Assembly (NCBI RefSeq): GCF_026898095.1
Contig: NZ_CP114015.1
Span: forward strand, 682,001-746,000
Direction: 5' to 3'
DNA from: Arthrobacter sp. ATA002
Lineage (GTDB): Bacteria > Actinomycetota > Actinomycetes > Actinomycetales > Micrococcaceae
DNA length: 64,000 nt
Position numbers and translations under genes: made by a program
Shown: one piece after another, positions 38,577-46,591 of the stretch
Position numbering within the stretch: position 1 is the first letter of the stretch
Layout of the letters: each line of letters opens with the position of its first letter
Notes under the pieces: model-generated
Told to the model about the DNA's origin: nothing
Database searches by the model: none
The model's input: the letters and a program-made list of their open reading frames with translations, nothing else

Positions 38577-39116
38577 TTAGCTTGCCACGAACTCTGCGTC
38601 CACGGCGATCGTTACCTTATCGCCCACGAGCACGCCACCGGTTTCCAGGGCGGCGTTCCAGGTCAGGCCGAAGTCCTTGCGGCTGATAACCGTGGAACCG
38701 GAGAATCCGGCGCGGGTGGCGCCGAAGGGATCCACTGCCACGCCGTTGAATTCAGTGTCCAGGACCACCGGACGGGTGGTTCCCTTGATCGTCAGGTCAC
38801 CGGCCACCTTATAGGTCTCCCCGGAGCCTTCAACGCCCGTGACGGCGAACGTCAGTTCGGGAAACTGCTCAACGTCGAAAAAGTCCGCACCCTTGACGTG
38901 TCCGTCACGGTTGGCGTCGTTCGAGTTGAACGATGCGGACCTGATCACTGCGCTGATGGTCGACCCTCCGAGGGACGGTCCGACCTCCATGACCGCGGTG
39001 ACGTCGTCGAAGTTGCCGCGCACCTTGCTGATTCCGGCGTGGCGGACTGTGAAGCTCACCTCACTGTGCGTGCCGTCGAGGGTCCAGGTTCCGGTGGAAA
39101 GTCCGCTGGGGATCAT
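38577..39116 (-). CDS. YceI family protein
   Basis: This 179-residue lipocalin-like protein has the typical YceI start GTWTLDGTHSEVSFTVRHAGISKVRGNF and the later block KGTTRPVVLDTEF. It starts at ATG 39116 with AGGAGAAC upstream. No signal peptide is visible, so it is probably cytosolic, unlike the periplasmic E. coli form. The family binds polyisoprenoids, and the location next to respiratory and quinone genes is suggestive only. A GATGCA-TT-TGCATC palindrome lies about 50 nt upstream. Confidence 0.9.
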   Translation of the reverse strand: MIPSGLSTGTWTLDGTHSEVSFTVRHAGISKVRGNFDDVTAVMEVGPSLGGSTISAVIRSASFNSNDANRDGHVKGADFFDVEQFPELTFAVTGVEGSGETYKVAGDLTIKGTTRPVVLDTEFNGVAVDPFGATRAGFSGSTVISRKDFGLTWNAALETGGVLVGDKVTIAVDAEFVAS

Positions 39117-39165
39117 GCTGTTCTCCTGTTGCTGGTGGGTGTCGGGGCGTACCCCAATGCGTTTC

Positions 39166-39179
39166 GATGCATTTGCATC
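39166..39179. promoter_or_regulatory. Palindrome in the yceI/phosphatase divergent promoter
   Basis: GATGCA-TT-TGCATC lies in an unusually AT-rich 143-nt gap between yceI (minus) and the histidine phosphatase (plus). A near-palindromic TTCAAGCTTCAA follows. Both could be operator sites, for example for a MarR-type regulator. Confidence 0.35.
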
Positions 39180-39259
39180 TACCTTTGCACATATTTGTTC
39201 AAGCTTCAAGTATTTCTTCAGATTTAGTTCAGGACACTTCCTCTGCGAAACTTGTTGAC

Positions 39260-39922
39260 ATGTCCCGTGCCTCGATCCACCTCGTCCGCCATGGAGAAGT
39301 CTTCAACCCAGACGGAGTCCTTTACGGGCGCCTGCCGGAGTTCCACCTGTCCGATCTGGGACAGGAAATGGCCCGCCGGGTTGCCGGATACTTCGACGAC
39401 CGAAGGGGTGACGGCGCGAAGCTGGTGCACCTGGTGGCGTCGCCGCTGACCCGGGCGCAGGAGACTGCTGCACCGATTGCCGCCGCACTGGGCCTGGACA
39501 TCGCGACCGACGAACGCATCCTGGAAGCGACCAACCGCTTTGAAGGCCTTTCCGGTGTTACCAGCCGGCTGCGCAATCCGCGGTACTGGCCACTGATGTA
39601 CAACCCTTTCAAGCCGTCCTGGGGTGAGCCCTACGCCGCCCAGGCCGAACGCGTCATGGCGGCCGTCCAGGACGCCCGGGTGCGGGCCCTCGAGCTGGGC
39701 GGCGACAAGGCCGAAGCCGTGCTGGTCAGCCACCAGCTGCCCATTTGGGTGACGCGGCTGGCGGCCGAGGGCCGCAGGCTCTGGCACGATCCCCGGAACC
39801 GCCAGTGCACGCTGACCTCTGTCACTACGCTGGATTTCGACGGCGACACGCTGGTGGACGTCCGCTATGCCGAGCCGTCCGCGGACCTGCTGCCCGGGGC
39901 TGCGAATATTCCGGGAGCATAA
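39260..39922 (+). CDS. Histidine phosphatase family protein
   Basis: This 220-residue phosphoglycerate-mutase-like phosphatase has the catalytic phospho-His motif HLVRHGEVFNPDG at the N-terminus and the second catalytic His in AVLVSHQLPIW. It starts at ATG 39260 (MSRASIHLVRHG); the longer upstream frame lacks conservation. It is followed by the cytochrome c maturation genes 58 nt later. The substrate is unknown. Confidence 0.9.
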   Translation: MSRASIHLVRHGEVFNPDGVLYGRLPEFHLSDLGQEMARRVAGYFDDRRGDGAKLVHLVASPLTRAQETAAPIAAALGLDIATDERILEATNRFEGLSGVTSRLRNPRYWPLMYNPFKPSWGEPYAAQAERVMAAVQDARVRALELGGDKAEAVLVSHQLPIWVTRLAAEGRRLWHDPRNRQCTLTSVTTLDFDGDTLVDVRYAEPSADLLPGAANIPGA

Positions 39923-39980
39923 TAGAATTACTACGCGTTGTAGAAGTGGCAGCCCCCGCCGCGATGAAAGCTGGAAATAG

Positions 39981-40616
39981 TTGAAAAATCCCCAGAGCAT
40001 TCCCCAGTCGGATGCCATGCGCCGCCGCGCCTTTCTTAAGCTCGGAGCCGGTCTGGCCGTCGGCGTACCCCTGGTGACGGCTGCGGCCGGATGCGCCGTC
40101 GAGGATCCCCTGGCCGCCCAGGCTAAAGCGGGGGACAACAAGAATTACATCGCCGGTGACGGGTCAGTCACTGAATATGCCGCTGGCCAGCGCGGGGAGC
40201 CCGTGGAATTCTCGGGCACCCTCTTTGACGGCACCACCGTCCCCTCCTCGGAGTTCGCCGGCAACGTGGTCGTTTTGAACTTCTGGTACGCCGCCTGCGC
40301 GCCGTGCCGTAAGGAAGCCCCGGACCTGGTGGAACTGCACGGAATGTTCGAGCCCGAAGGCGCACGCTTCTACGGTGTCAATATCCGGGACGAGCGCAGC
40401 ACCGCTGAAGCTTTTGAGCGCTCTTTCGGCATCAACTACCCCAGTTTCCAGGACAAGGACGGCGGGATCCTGCTTGCCATGACGCAGTTCGTGCCGCCGT
40501 CGGCTGTTCCCACCACCCTGGTGCTCGACCGCGAAGGCCGCGTTGCCGCCCGGATCCTCGGCCTGGCGGAGAAGAGCACCTTGAAAGCCCTGATATCTGA
40601 CACGCTGGCAGCTTAG
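39981..40616 (+). CDS. TlpA/ResA-type thiol-disulfide lipoprotein
   Basis: It reduces apocytochrome c or other exported thiols outside the membrane. The 211-residue protein starts at TTG 39981. A signal peptide with RRRAFLKLGAG (twin-arginine-like) is followed by a lipobox-like VTAAAGC. The thioredoxin fold shows the redox motif YAACAPCRKEAP and the cis-Pro loop PPSAVPTTLVLD. Five nt separate it from ccdA, forming an operon with ccdA, resB and ccsB (System II cytochrome c maturation). Confidence 0.9.
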   Translation: MKNPQSIPQSDAMRRRAFLKLGAGLAVGVPLVTAAAGCAVEDPLAAQAKAGDNKNYIAGDGSVTEYAAGQRGEPVEFSGTLFDGTTVPSSEFAGNVVVLNFWYAACAPCRKEAPDLVELHGMFEPEGARFYGVNIRDERSTAEAFERSFGINYPSFQDKDGGILLAMTQFVPPSAVPTTLVLDREGRVAARILGLAEKSTLKALISDTLAA

Positions 40617-40621
40617 CCGGC

Positions 40622-41410
40622 ATGTTCTCTTCCGTTCCCGCAGCAGCGCTGCCAGCAGCGAATGTTTTCGCCGAGACCATCCTCAACGGGTCCATGCTGC
40701 TGGCCATTCCCGTGGCGGCCCTCGCCGGGCTGGTGTCCTTCCTGTCACCCTGCGTGCTGCCGCTCGTTCCGGGCTACCTGGGTTACGTCACCGGTCTCAC
40801 CGGCGTCGACCTGCAGAAGCAGCGCCGCGGACGCATGCTGGTGGGCATCGGCCTGTTCGTGCTTGGATTCTCGACAGTCTTCGTCATTATCGGCGCCGGG
40901 ATCGGGCAGCTGGGCGGGTGGCTGCGCGGCGCCGACCAGGCCTGGATTTCACAGGTCCTGGGCGCCGCCATCATTGTCCTGGGCATTGTCTTCATGGGCG
41001 GCCTGAGCTGGTTCCAGCGGGACCGCAAGATTGCCGCGCGTCCGCCGGCCGGGCTGTGGGGTGCGCCGCTTCTGGGCATTACCTTCGGCCTGGGCTGGGC
41101 TCCGTGCCTCGGCCCGACCCTGTCCGCCGTGCAGCTGCTCTCCTTCTCCGGAAACGATGCCACCGCCGCCAAAGGCGCATTCCTGACCTTTATCTACTGT
41201 CTCGGCCTGGGGTTGCCTTTCCTGCTGATAGCGCTGGGCTTCCGGCGGGGGATGGGCGCCCTCGGCGTCTTCCGCCGGCACCGGCTCGCGCTCCAGCGGT
41301 TCGGAGGCGGCATGCTGATTGTCCTGGGCGTCCTGATGATCACCGGCGTCTGGAACCTCTGGATCAACGAACTCCAAGGTTGGTTGGATAGTGTGACCCT
41401 GCCGATCTGA
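40622..41410 (+). CDS. ccdA: Cytochrome c biogenesis protein CcdA (DsbD-like transmembrane)
   Basis: It carries electrons from cytosolic thioredoxin across the membrane to ResA. The 262-residue protein has six membrane segments and the paired redox Cys residues in SFLSPCVLPLVPGYLGY and FGLGWAPCLGPTLSAV. It starts at ATG 40622, right after the TlpA stop. This is the usual position in the res operon. Confidence 0.93.
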   Translation: MFSSVPAAALPAANVFAETILNGSMLLAIPVAALAGLVSFLSPCVLPLVPGYLGYVTGLTGVDLQKQRRGRMLVGIGLFVLGFSTVFVIIGAGIGQLGGWLRGADQAWISQVLGAAIIVLGIVFMGGLSWFQRDRKIAARPPAGLWGAPLLGITFGLGWAPCLGPTLSAVQLLSFSGNDATAAKGAFLTFIYCLGLGLPFLLIALGFRRGMGALGVFRRHRLALQRFGGGMLIVLGVLMITGVWNLWINELQGWLDSVTLPI

Positions 41411-41476
41411 TGAGCCGGCACCGAAGCGCCGCAGCTCCTGCCCAGCACGAACCCTTCAAAGAACTATGAGAATCAG

Positions 41477-43294
41477 TTGAACCGTGAACCGGATGTTTTG
41501 ACCGAAGCCGAGAAAAACGGCGCCAGTACCGCCGGTGTGCCCAAAAAGGGTGGCAGGGGCGGCAAAAACGGCGGCCGCGGCAGCGACGTCCAGCTGCCCT
41601 CGCTGGGACCGCTGGGCCTGCTGCGCTGGGCGTGGACCCAACTGACCAGCATGCGCACCGCACTGTTCCTGCTCCTGCTGCTGGCAGTGGCGGCAGTGCC
41701 CGGCTCGCTGTTTCCCCAGCGGCCGGCTAACCCCGCCGTTGTCACCCAGTACCTGGAGGACAACCCGGACACCGGACCGTGGCTGGACCGGTTCCAGCTC
41801 TTTGACGTGTATTCCTCCGTCTGGTTCTCGGCCATTTACCTGCTGCTCTTCGTCTCCCTAATCGGCTGTGTCATTCCGCGTGCCAAGGCCCACTACCGGG
41901 CCATGCGGTCCAAACCGCCGCGCACCCCCAAGCGCCTGTCCCGGCTGCCGGAGTACGGCACGCTGGCCATTCCGGCGTCGTCGGGCCTCACCGCCGGGTC
42001 CGCCGCCGAGCAGGCGGCCCAGCTGCTCCGCAAGCGCGGCTACCGCGTGGACGTTCGCGACCTCGACACCGACCGTCCGTCGGTGGGAGCCGAGCGCGGC
42101 TTCGCCAAGGAAGTGGGGAACCTGGTGTTCCACACGTCCCTGATCGGGGTGCTGATCGCCATCGCCGTCGGCGGGCTGTTCGGGTACAGCGGCCAGAAGA
42201 TCGTGGTGGAAGGGGAATCGTTCGTCAACACCCTGGTCGGGTACGACTCCTTCACCCCGGGCACCAGCTTCACCGAGGAACAACTGGCGCCCTATTCGCT
42301 GACGCTGGACAAGTTCAACGTCCAGTTCGACCGTGAATCCCAGACCCACTACGGCCAGCCGCTGGACTTCGAAGCCATCCTGACGGTGAAGGACAGCCCT
42401 GACGCCGAAGAGCACACGGAATCCCTGAGGGTCAACGCGCCGCTGACCATCGGTGGCAGCCGTATTTACCTGGTGGGCAACGGATACGCCCCGGTGGTCA
42501 CGGTGCGCGACGGCGAGGGCAACATTGCACTGCAGGGTCCCGTCATCGCCGTGCCCAGCGACGGCATGTACACCTCCCTGATGGTCATCAAGGCTCCGGA
42601 TGCCAAACCGGACCAGCTTGGCTTTGTCGGCTTCTTCCTGCCCACGGCCATGCTCGATGACCAGGATGTGTCCTACTCCGGAGATCCCGATCCGTTCAAC
42701 CCGCAGCTGAACCTCAACGCCTACTACGGCGACCTGGGTCTGGATGAGGGCGTGCCGAGCAACGTGTACGTGCTCGACACGGAGAACCTGACCGAAATCA
42801 ACAGCCGCAACCTTGATGAGGGCGGCATCGTCCTGGGCGCCAACCAGAGCTACGAGCTGCCCGACGGCAAGGGCTCCATCAGCTTCGACGGCATCAAGCG
42901 GTACGCGGCACTCGACATCCACTACGACCCGGCCAAGCTCTGGGTCCTCGGCTTCGCCACCCTGTCGATGGCAGGGCTGGGTGCTTCGCTGTTCCTGGCA
43001 CGGCGCCGAGTCTGGGTCCGCACCGGCACCCACGGGGACGGACGCGTGATGGTCGAGTACGGGCTCCTGGCCCGCGGTGAAGACCACCGGCTTTCCAGCG
43101 AGGCCGCCGCCGTCCGGCAGCTGCTGGAAAAGGAGTGGTTGGCGGGCAGCGCCGCAGTGGAGGACAATGGCGCGGGGGATACATCCGCTCCGGACTCCGC
43201 AGAGCGCAGCACAAACCGGGACGAAACAACACCCGTAGCATCAGCGGTCGACAGCAGCACCGCTCAGGAGAAGAAAACAGGTAAGGACTCGTAA
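41477..43294 (+). CDS. resB: Cytochrome c synthase subunit ResB (Ccs1)
   Basis: It forms the haem-apocytochrome ligation complex with CcsB. The 605-residue protein has three N-proximal membrane segments, including LTSMRTALFLLLLLAVAAVP and the GNLVFHTSLIGVLIAIAVGG segment with a conserved His. A large extracytoplasmic domain follows, then a final membrane segment before a Ser/Thr/Glu-rich tail. It starts at TTG 41477 and overlaps ccsB by one base (TAATG). Confidence 0.93.
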   Translation: MNREPDVLTEAEKNGASTAGVPKKGGRGGKNGGRGSDVQLPSLGPLGLLRWAWTQLTSMRTALFLLLLLAVAAVPGSLFPQRPANPAVVTQYLEDNPDTGPWLDRFQLFDVYSSVWFSAIYLLLFVSLIGCVIPRAKAHYRAMRSKPPRTPKRLSRLPEYGTLAIPASSGLTAGSAAEQAAQLLRKRGYRVDVRDLDTDRPSVGAERGFAKEVGNLVFHTSLIGVLIAIAVGGLFGYSGQKIVVEGESFVNTLVGYDSFTPGTSFTEEQLAPYSLTLDKFNVQFDRESQTHYGQPLDFEAILTVKDSPDAEEHTESLRVNAPLTIGGSRIYLVGNGYAPVVTVRDGEGNIALQGPVIAVPSDGMYTSLMVIKAPDAKPDQLGFVGFFLPTAMLDDQDVSYSGDPDPFNPQLNLNAYYGDLGLDEGVPSNVYVLDTENLTEINSRNLDEGGIVLGANQSYELPDGKGSISFDGIKRYAALDIHYDPAKLWVLGFATLSMAGLGASLFLARRRVWVRTGTHGDGRVMVEYGLLARGEDHRLSSEAAAVRQLLEKEWLAGSAAVEDNGAGDTSAPDSAERSTNRDETTPVASAVDSSTAQEKKTGKDS

Positions 43295-44385
43295 TGCCCT
43301 CGATTGACTACGCCCTCGCTGAATACAGCGAGCTGTTCATGCTATTGGCGGCGTTCGCCTATACGGTGGCGTTCCTGGCCTTCACCTGGGACCTTGCGCA
43401 AAGCAGCAGGACCATCAAGGCCGTGGAGGGCAAGCTGGCACAGCCGGACTCTGCGGCGCCGGCGAAGTCTGAAGCCCTCGCGGGAGCACGCATGTCCGGC
43501 TCCGGCGGTGCCCCGGCTTCGGGTGGTGACAGTTACCTGGCGGACGGCAATGTCCGTGGCTGGAACAACGCCGACGGCCAGCCCGTGGCGCAGACCGCTG
43601 ACGCCTCCATGGGGTACATGGGAGCACGCCGGAACAGTGCCCGCGTCGCCGTCGCACTGACCGTCCTGGGTGCCCTGATCCACACCGCCGCCGTTGTTAC
43701 CCGCGGCCTCGCCGCACACCGCGTGCCCTGGGGCAACATGTACGAGTTCTGCACCACCGGCGCGCTCGTGGTGGCCGTGGTCTTCCTGCTCGTCCTGCTC
43801 AAGCGCGACCTTCGGTTCCTCGGCACCCTGGTGCTGGCCCTGATCCTGGTCATGATGATGGTGGCCACGATCGGCTTCCCCACGCCGGTGGCCCACCTGA
43901 TTCCGGCGCTGCAGAGCTACTGGCTCATCATCCACGTTTCCGTGGCCGTTCTCGCTTCCGCGCTGTTTACCCTCACCTTCGCCATGTCCGTCCTGCAGCT
44001 CCTGCAGGCCGACCGCGAGACCAAGATCCGCGCCGGCGGAACGTCCAAGCTCGGGTTCCTGCGGATCGTCCCCTCAGCGCAGAGCCTGGAGAATTTCTCC
44101 TACCGGATCAACGCCGTCGCCTTCGTGCTGTGGACCTTCACTCTGATCGCCGGTTCGATCTGGGCCGAGCAGGCCTGGGGCCGGTACTGGGGCTGGGACA
44201 CCAAGGAAGTCTGGACCTTCGTCATCTGGGTGGTCTACGCCGGCTACCTGCACGCCCGGGCCACACGCGGCTGGACCGGCACCCGTGCCGCCTGGCTGTC
44301 GATCGTGGGTTACCTGTGCGTCATCTTCAACTTCACCATCGTGAACATCTACTTCTCCGGCCTGCACAGCTACTCCGGCGTCTGA
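43294..44385 (+). CDS. ccsB: Cytochrome c biogenesis protein CcsB (ResC)
   Basis: It is the haem-handling partner of ResB. The 363-residue protein has eight or so membrane segments and the WWD-type haem motif WGRYWGWDTKEVWTFVIW, with conserved His residues in AHRVPWGNMYEF and YLHARA. An extra Gly/Ser-rich loop (about residues 50-105) follows the first membrane segment. It starts at ATG 43294 overlapping the resB stop. A clear terminator follows at 44412. Confidence 0.94.
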   Translation: MPSIDYALAEYSELFMLLAAFAYTVAFLAFTWDLAQSSRTIKAVEGKLAQPDSAAPAKSEALAGARMSGSGGAPASGGDSYLADGNVRGWNNADGQPVAQTADASMGYMGARRNSARVAVALTVLGALIHTAAVVTRGLAAHRVPWGNMYEFCTTGALVVAVVFLLVLLKRDLRFLGTLVLALILVMMMVATIGFPTPVAHLIPALQSYWLIIHVSVAVLASALFTLTFAMSVLQLLQADRETKIRAGGTSKLGFLRIVPSAQSLENFSYRINAVAFVLWTFTLIAGSIWAEQAWGRYWGWDTKEVWTFVIWVVYAGYLHARATRGWTGTRAAWLSIVGYLCVIFNFTIVNIYFSGLHSYSGV

Positions 44386-44411
44386 TTCGACTGCCGGCTG
44401 CTGCCGCTAGG

Positions 44412-44446
44412 AACCCGCCTTCCGGTTCGCCGGAAGGCGGGTTTTT
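44412..44446 (+). terminator. Rho-independent terminator of the cytochrome c operon
   Basis: AACCCGCCTTCCGG, loop TTCG, exact complement, then TTTTTGTTT. It lies about 27 nt after the ccsB stop and is a textbook intrinsic terminator. Confidence 0.93.
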
Positions 44447-44502
44447 GTTTGTCCCGGAAAGCCCGGCGGAGCAGGGCAGCCGGCGGCCAGCGGTGCCGGC
44501 TG

Positions 44503-44634
44503 GTCCAGTGTTGGGGTCGTGTGGCTTCGGCGCTTCGAACCGTCCAGTGTCGGGGTCGTGTGACTTCAGCTCGGGGATTCCGGCATTGTCTCTACACTCG
44601 GCGGGGGTGAGCGGTATTGTCTCTACACTCGGCG
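44503..44634. repeat. Two pairs of short direct repeats in the gap after ccsB
   Basis: The 334-nt gap between ccsB and the PLDc_N gene holds no gene. A 26-bp unit beginning GTCCAGTGT-GGGGTCGTGTG occurs at 44503-44528 and 44542-44567 with two differences. A second unit, ATTGTCTCTACACTCGGCG, occurs at 44585-44603 and 44616-44634 without difference. They may belong to a dispersed intergenic repeat family of the genome. Confidence 0.75.
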
Positions 44635-44660
44635 CATTGGACCGTCCCCGCCCGCACGAC

Positions 44661-44692
44661 AAAAAACCCGCCCCGGGGAACGGGAGCGGGTT
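44661..44692 (-). terminator. Terminator after the PLDc_N gene
   Basis: On the minus strand an AACCCGC...GCGGGTT hairpin with a one-base bulge is followed by TTTTTTG, 27 nt past the stop of the gene at 44720. It faces the terminator of the cytochrome c operon across the repeat region. Confidence 0.75.
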
Positions 44693-44719
44693 CCTGGAAA
44701 GTTAGGCGAAAAGGGGCTG

Positions 44720-45100
44720 CTAGGCGCTGGGCTTCTCATCATCGTTCTTTTTATGCCCGGCCTGCTTCTCCTGGTCGCGCAGCTCGGCCTCGCGGCGCTT
44801 GAGCTCAGCCTCCTTTGCCTGCTGGCGGCGCCGGATTTCCAGGTTGCGCAGGAAGTCCGGATCGTCATCGGGAGCGGTGGGATGGCGGGGTTTGCGGTTC
44901 TTCGGCTCCGGTCCGCTCTTGGGCCGGCCGAACAGGAACCACAGGAGTGCGCCAAGCACGGGCAGCAGCACAATGGTGAAGAGCCACGCGGTCTTGGAAA
45001 TACTGCGCACCTCCTGTGCCCGCGACATGACGCAGTCGATGATGGCGTAAATGATGACGGCGGCGACTATGATGACACCGAAAAGCACGAGGCGAGGCAT
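44720..45100 (-). CDS. PLDc_N-domain small membrane protein
   Basis: This 126-residue protein has two membrane helices (VLFGVIIVAAVIIYAIIDCV and TAWLFTIVLLPVLGALLWFLFG) forming the PLD-nuclease N-terminal domain, which is widespread in actinobacteria without a catalytic part. The cytosolic tail is highly charged and helical (RRRQQAKEAELKRREAELRDQEKQ), a likely coiled coil. Function is unknown. It is divergent from the DUF4229 gene. Confidence 0.85.
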   Translation of the reverse strand: MPRLVLFGVIIVAAVIIYAIIDCVMSRAQEVRSISKTAWLFTIVLLPVLGALLWFLFGRPKSGPEPKNRKPRHPTAPDDDPDFLRNLEIRRRQQAKEAELKRREAELRDQEKQAGHKKNDDEKPSA

Positions 45101-45220
45101 GTATCAATTGTAGTGGAGCGGGACACAGCTGTGTCCTCCCGGGTTGTGCCGGGCGGGTCGCCTACACTCCGCCGACCGGCCGAAGACGTCGAAAGCCGGC
45201 AGAGCAACTAGAATGGGCGT

Positions 45221-45529
45221 GTGGCTTTCTGGAAATTTACCGCTCTCCGCCTTGGTTTGGTGGCCGTCTTCTTTGCTGCATGCTATTGGCTGGGCCTCGG
45301 CCTGATTCTGTCGGCCATTGCCGGCGCGGTGCTTGGCTGGTGCGTGACGTACCTGTTCTTCCGCGATATGCGCGACGCCGCCGCCCGCAGCGTGCAGCAG
45401 CGTTTCCACGGCAACGCGCCGCCCACCCGCAACCGTGCGGAACTGGACGACGCCGGCGCGGAAGACAGCCTGCTCGACGCACACCCGGACGTGCAGATCG
45501 ACAACGACCGCAAGCCCCGCCGGAACTAG
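45221..45529 (+). CDS. DUF4229 family small membrane protein
   Basis: This 102-residue protein starts at GTG 45221 (MAFWKFTALRLG). Two hydrophobic segments (LVAVFFAACYWLGLGLILSA and GAVLGWCVTYLFF) are followed by a charged tail. It matches the actinobacterial DUF4229 family, commonly found beside menA. Function is unknown. It converges on menA. Confidence 0.82.
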   Translation: MAFWKFTALRLGLVAVFFAACYWLGLGLILSAIAGAVLGWCVTYLFFRDMRDAAARSVQQRFHGNAPPTRNRAELDDAGAEDSLLDAHPDVQIDNDRKPRRN

Positions 45530-45587
45530 GCTCCGGCAGCAGGGCCCGGTTCCGCCGCCCCGAGGTTTTCCGCCCGCCCCTGCTTGA

Positions 45588-45634
45588 GCAGCCGGCCCCC
45601 TACGCAAGCAGCCGGCCCCTACGCAAGCAGCCGG
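45588..45634. repeat. Tandem repeat covering the menA stop codon
   Basis: The unit GCAGCCGGCCCCTACGCAA (19-20 bp) occurs twice plus a partial third copy. It spans the 3' end of menA, so the last codons and the TAG of menA are duplicated downstream. Confidence 0.75.
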
Positions 45635-46509
45635 GTCAGGACCAGTCCGAGGCTGTACAGCAGGGAGAAGCCCAGGTTGATCAGCCCGGTCTGCTGCAGG
45701 ACCGGGATTAGGCTCCGGCGCTTCTTGCCCTTGAGCATGAGCCAGCTCGGCATCAGGCAGGCCGGGATGAGCAGCAGCACCAGCAGCACCCAGGGATAAT
45801 CCGCGGCGATGAACAGCGGCAGCAGGATGGCCAGCGCCAGCATCATGACGTAGCTGATGCGTGCGGCCTCGTCGCCCAGGCGCACGGCCAGGGTCCGTTT
45901 GCCGGCTTCGCGGTCCGTGGGAATGTCCCGCACGTTGTTCGCCATCAGCAGGGCCATGGCGATCAGCCCGGTCCCCACCGCGCCGATTACTGACGGCAGG
46001 CTGACCTGACCGGCCTGGGTGTAGGTGGTTCCCAGCGTGGCCACGAGGCCGAAGAATACGAAGACGAACAGATCGCCCAGGCCCATGTAACCGTACGGGT
46101 TCCGGCCGCCCGTGTACCCCCAGGCGGCCGCAACGCAGCCCAGGCCCACCAGGATCAGGAACCAAGAGGAGGACAGGACGATCAGGGCCAGTCCGGCCAG
46201 CATCGCCACGCCGAAGCAGGTGAAGGCCGCGTACTTGACCTGTTTGGCCGGCGCGGCCCCGGACCCGGTCAGCCGCAGCGGGCCGACCCGGTTGTCGTCG
46301 GTTCCGCGGATACCGTCGGAGTAGTCGTTCGCGTAGTTCACGCCCACCTGCAGCAGCACGGCCACCAGCGCGGCCAGCACGGCGTGCAGGGGTTTGAAGG
46401 AACCCAGATCGTACGCCGCCGCCGTTCCGATAATGACCGGCGCCACCGCCATCGGCAGGGTGCGGGGGCGGGCTCCTTCTAACCACTGCGCGGCTGTAGC
46501 CACAATCAA
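45619..46509 (-). CDS. menA: 1,4-dihydroxy-2-naphthoate polyprenyltransferase
   Basis: It attaches the polyprenyl side chain to dihydroxynaphthoate to make demethylmenaquinone. The 296-residue UbiA-family membrane protein has about eight to nine helices. The first Asp-rich motif is in NYANDYSDGIRGTDDNRVGPLRLTG, and the second is DIPTDREAGKRTLAVRLG. It starts near 46509. It lies downstream of menB and menE in the same orientation, separated by 82 nt. Confidence 0.94.
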   Translation of the reverse strand: MIVATAAQWLEGARPRTLPMAVAPVIIGTAAAYDLGSFKPLHAVLAALVAVLLQVGVNYANDYSDGIRGTDDNRVGPLRLTGSGAAPAKQVKYAAFTCFGVAMLAGLALIVLSSSWFLILVGLGCVAAAWGYTGGRNPYGYMGLGDLFVFVFFGLVATLGTTYTQAGQVSLPSVIGAVGTGLIAMALLMANNVRDIPTDREAGKRTLAVRLGDEAARISYVMMLALAILLPLFIAADYPWVLLVLLLIPACLMPSWLMLKGKKRRSLIPVLQQTGLINLGFSLLYSLGLVLTRLLA

Positions 46510-46591
46510 CGTCCTTTTTTACTTGAGTGATGTTCCACGTTCTATTCTTCCGCAGCCGTGGAGCGCGGAAGTTCCTCAGCCGGCGGCCGGC

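Noticed and set aside
41858..43087. 409-codon minus-strand ORF opposite resB
   Set aside because: An antisense shadow rich in His, Val and Gln with no recognisable domain.
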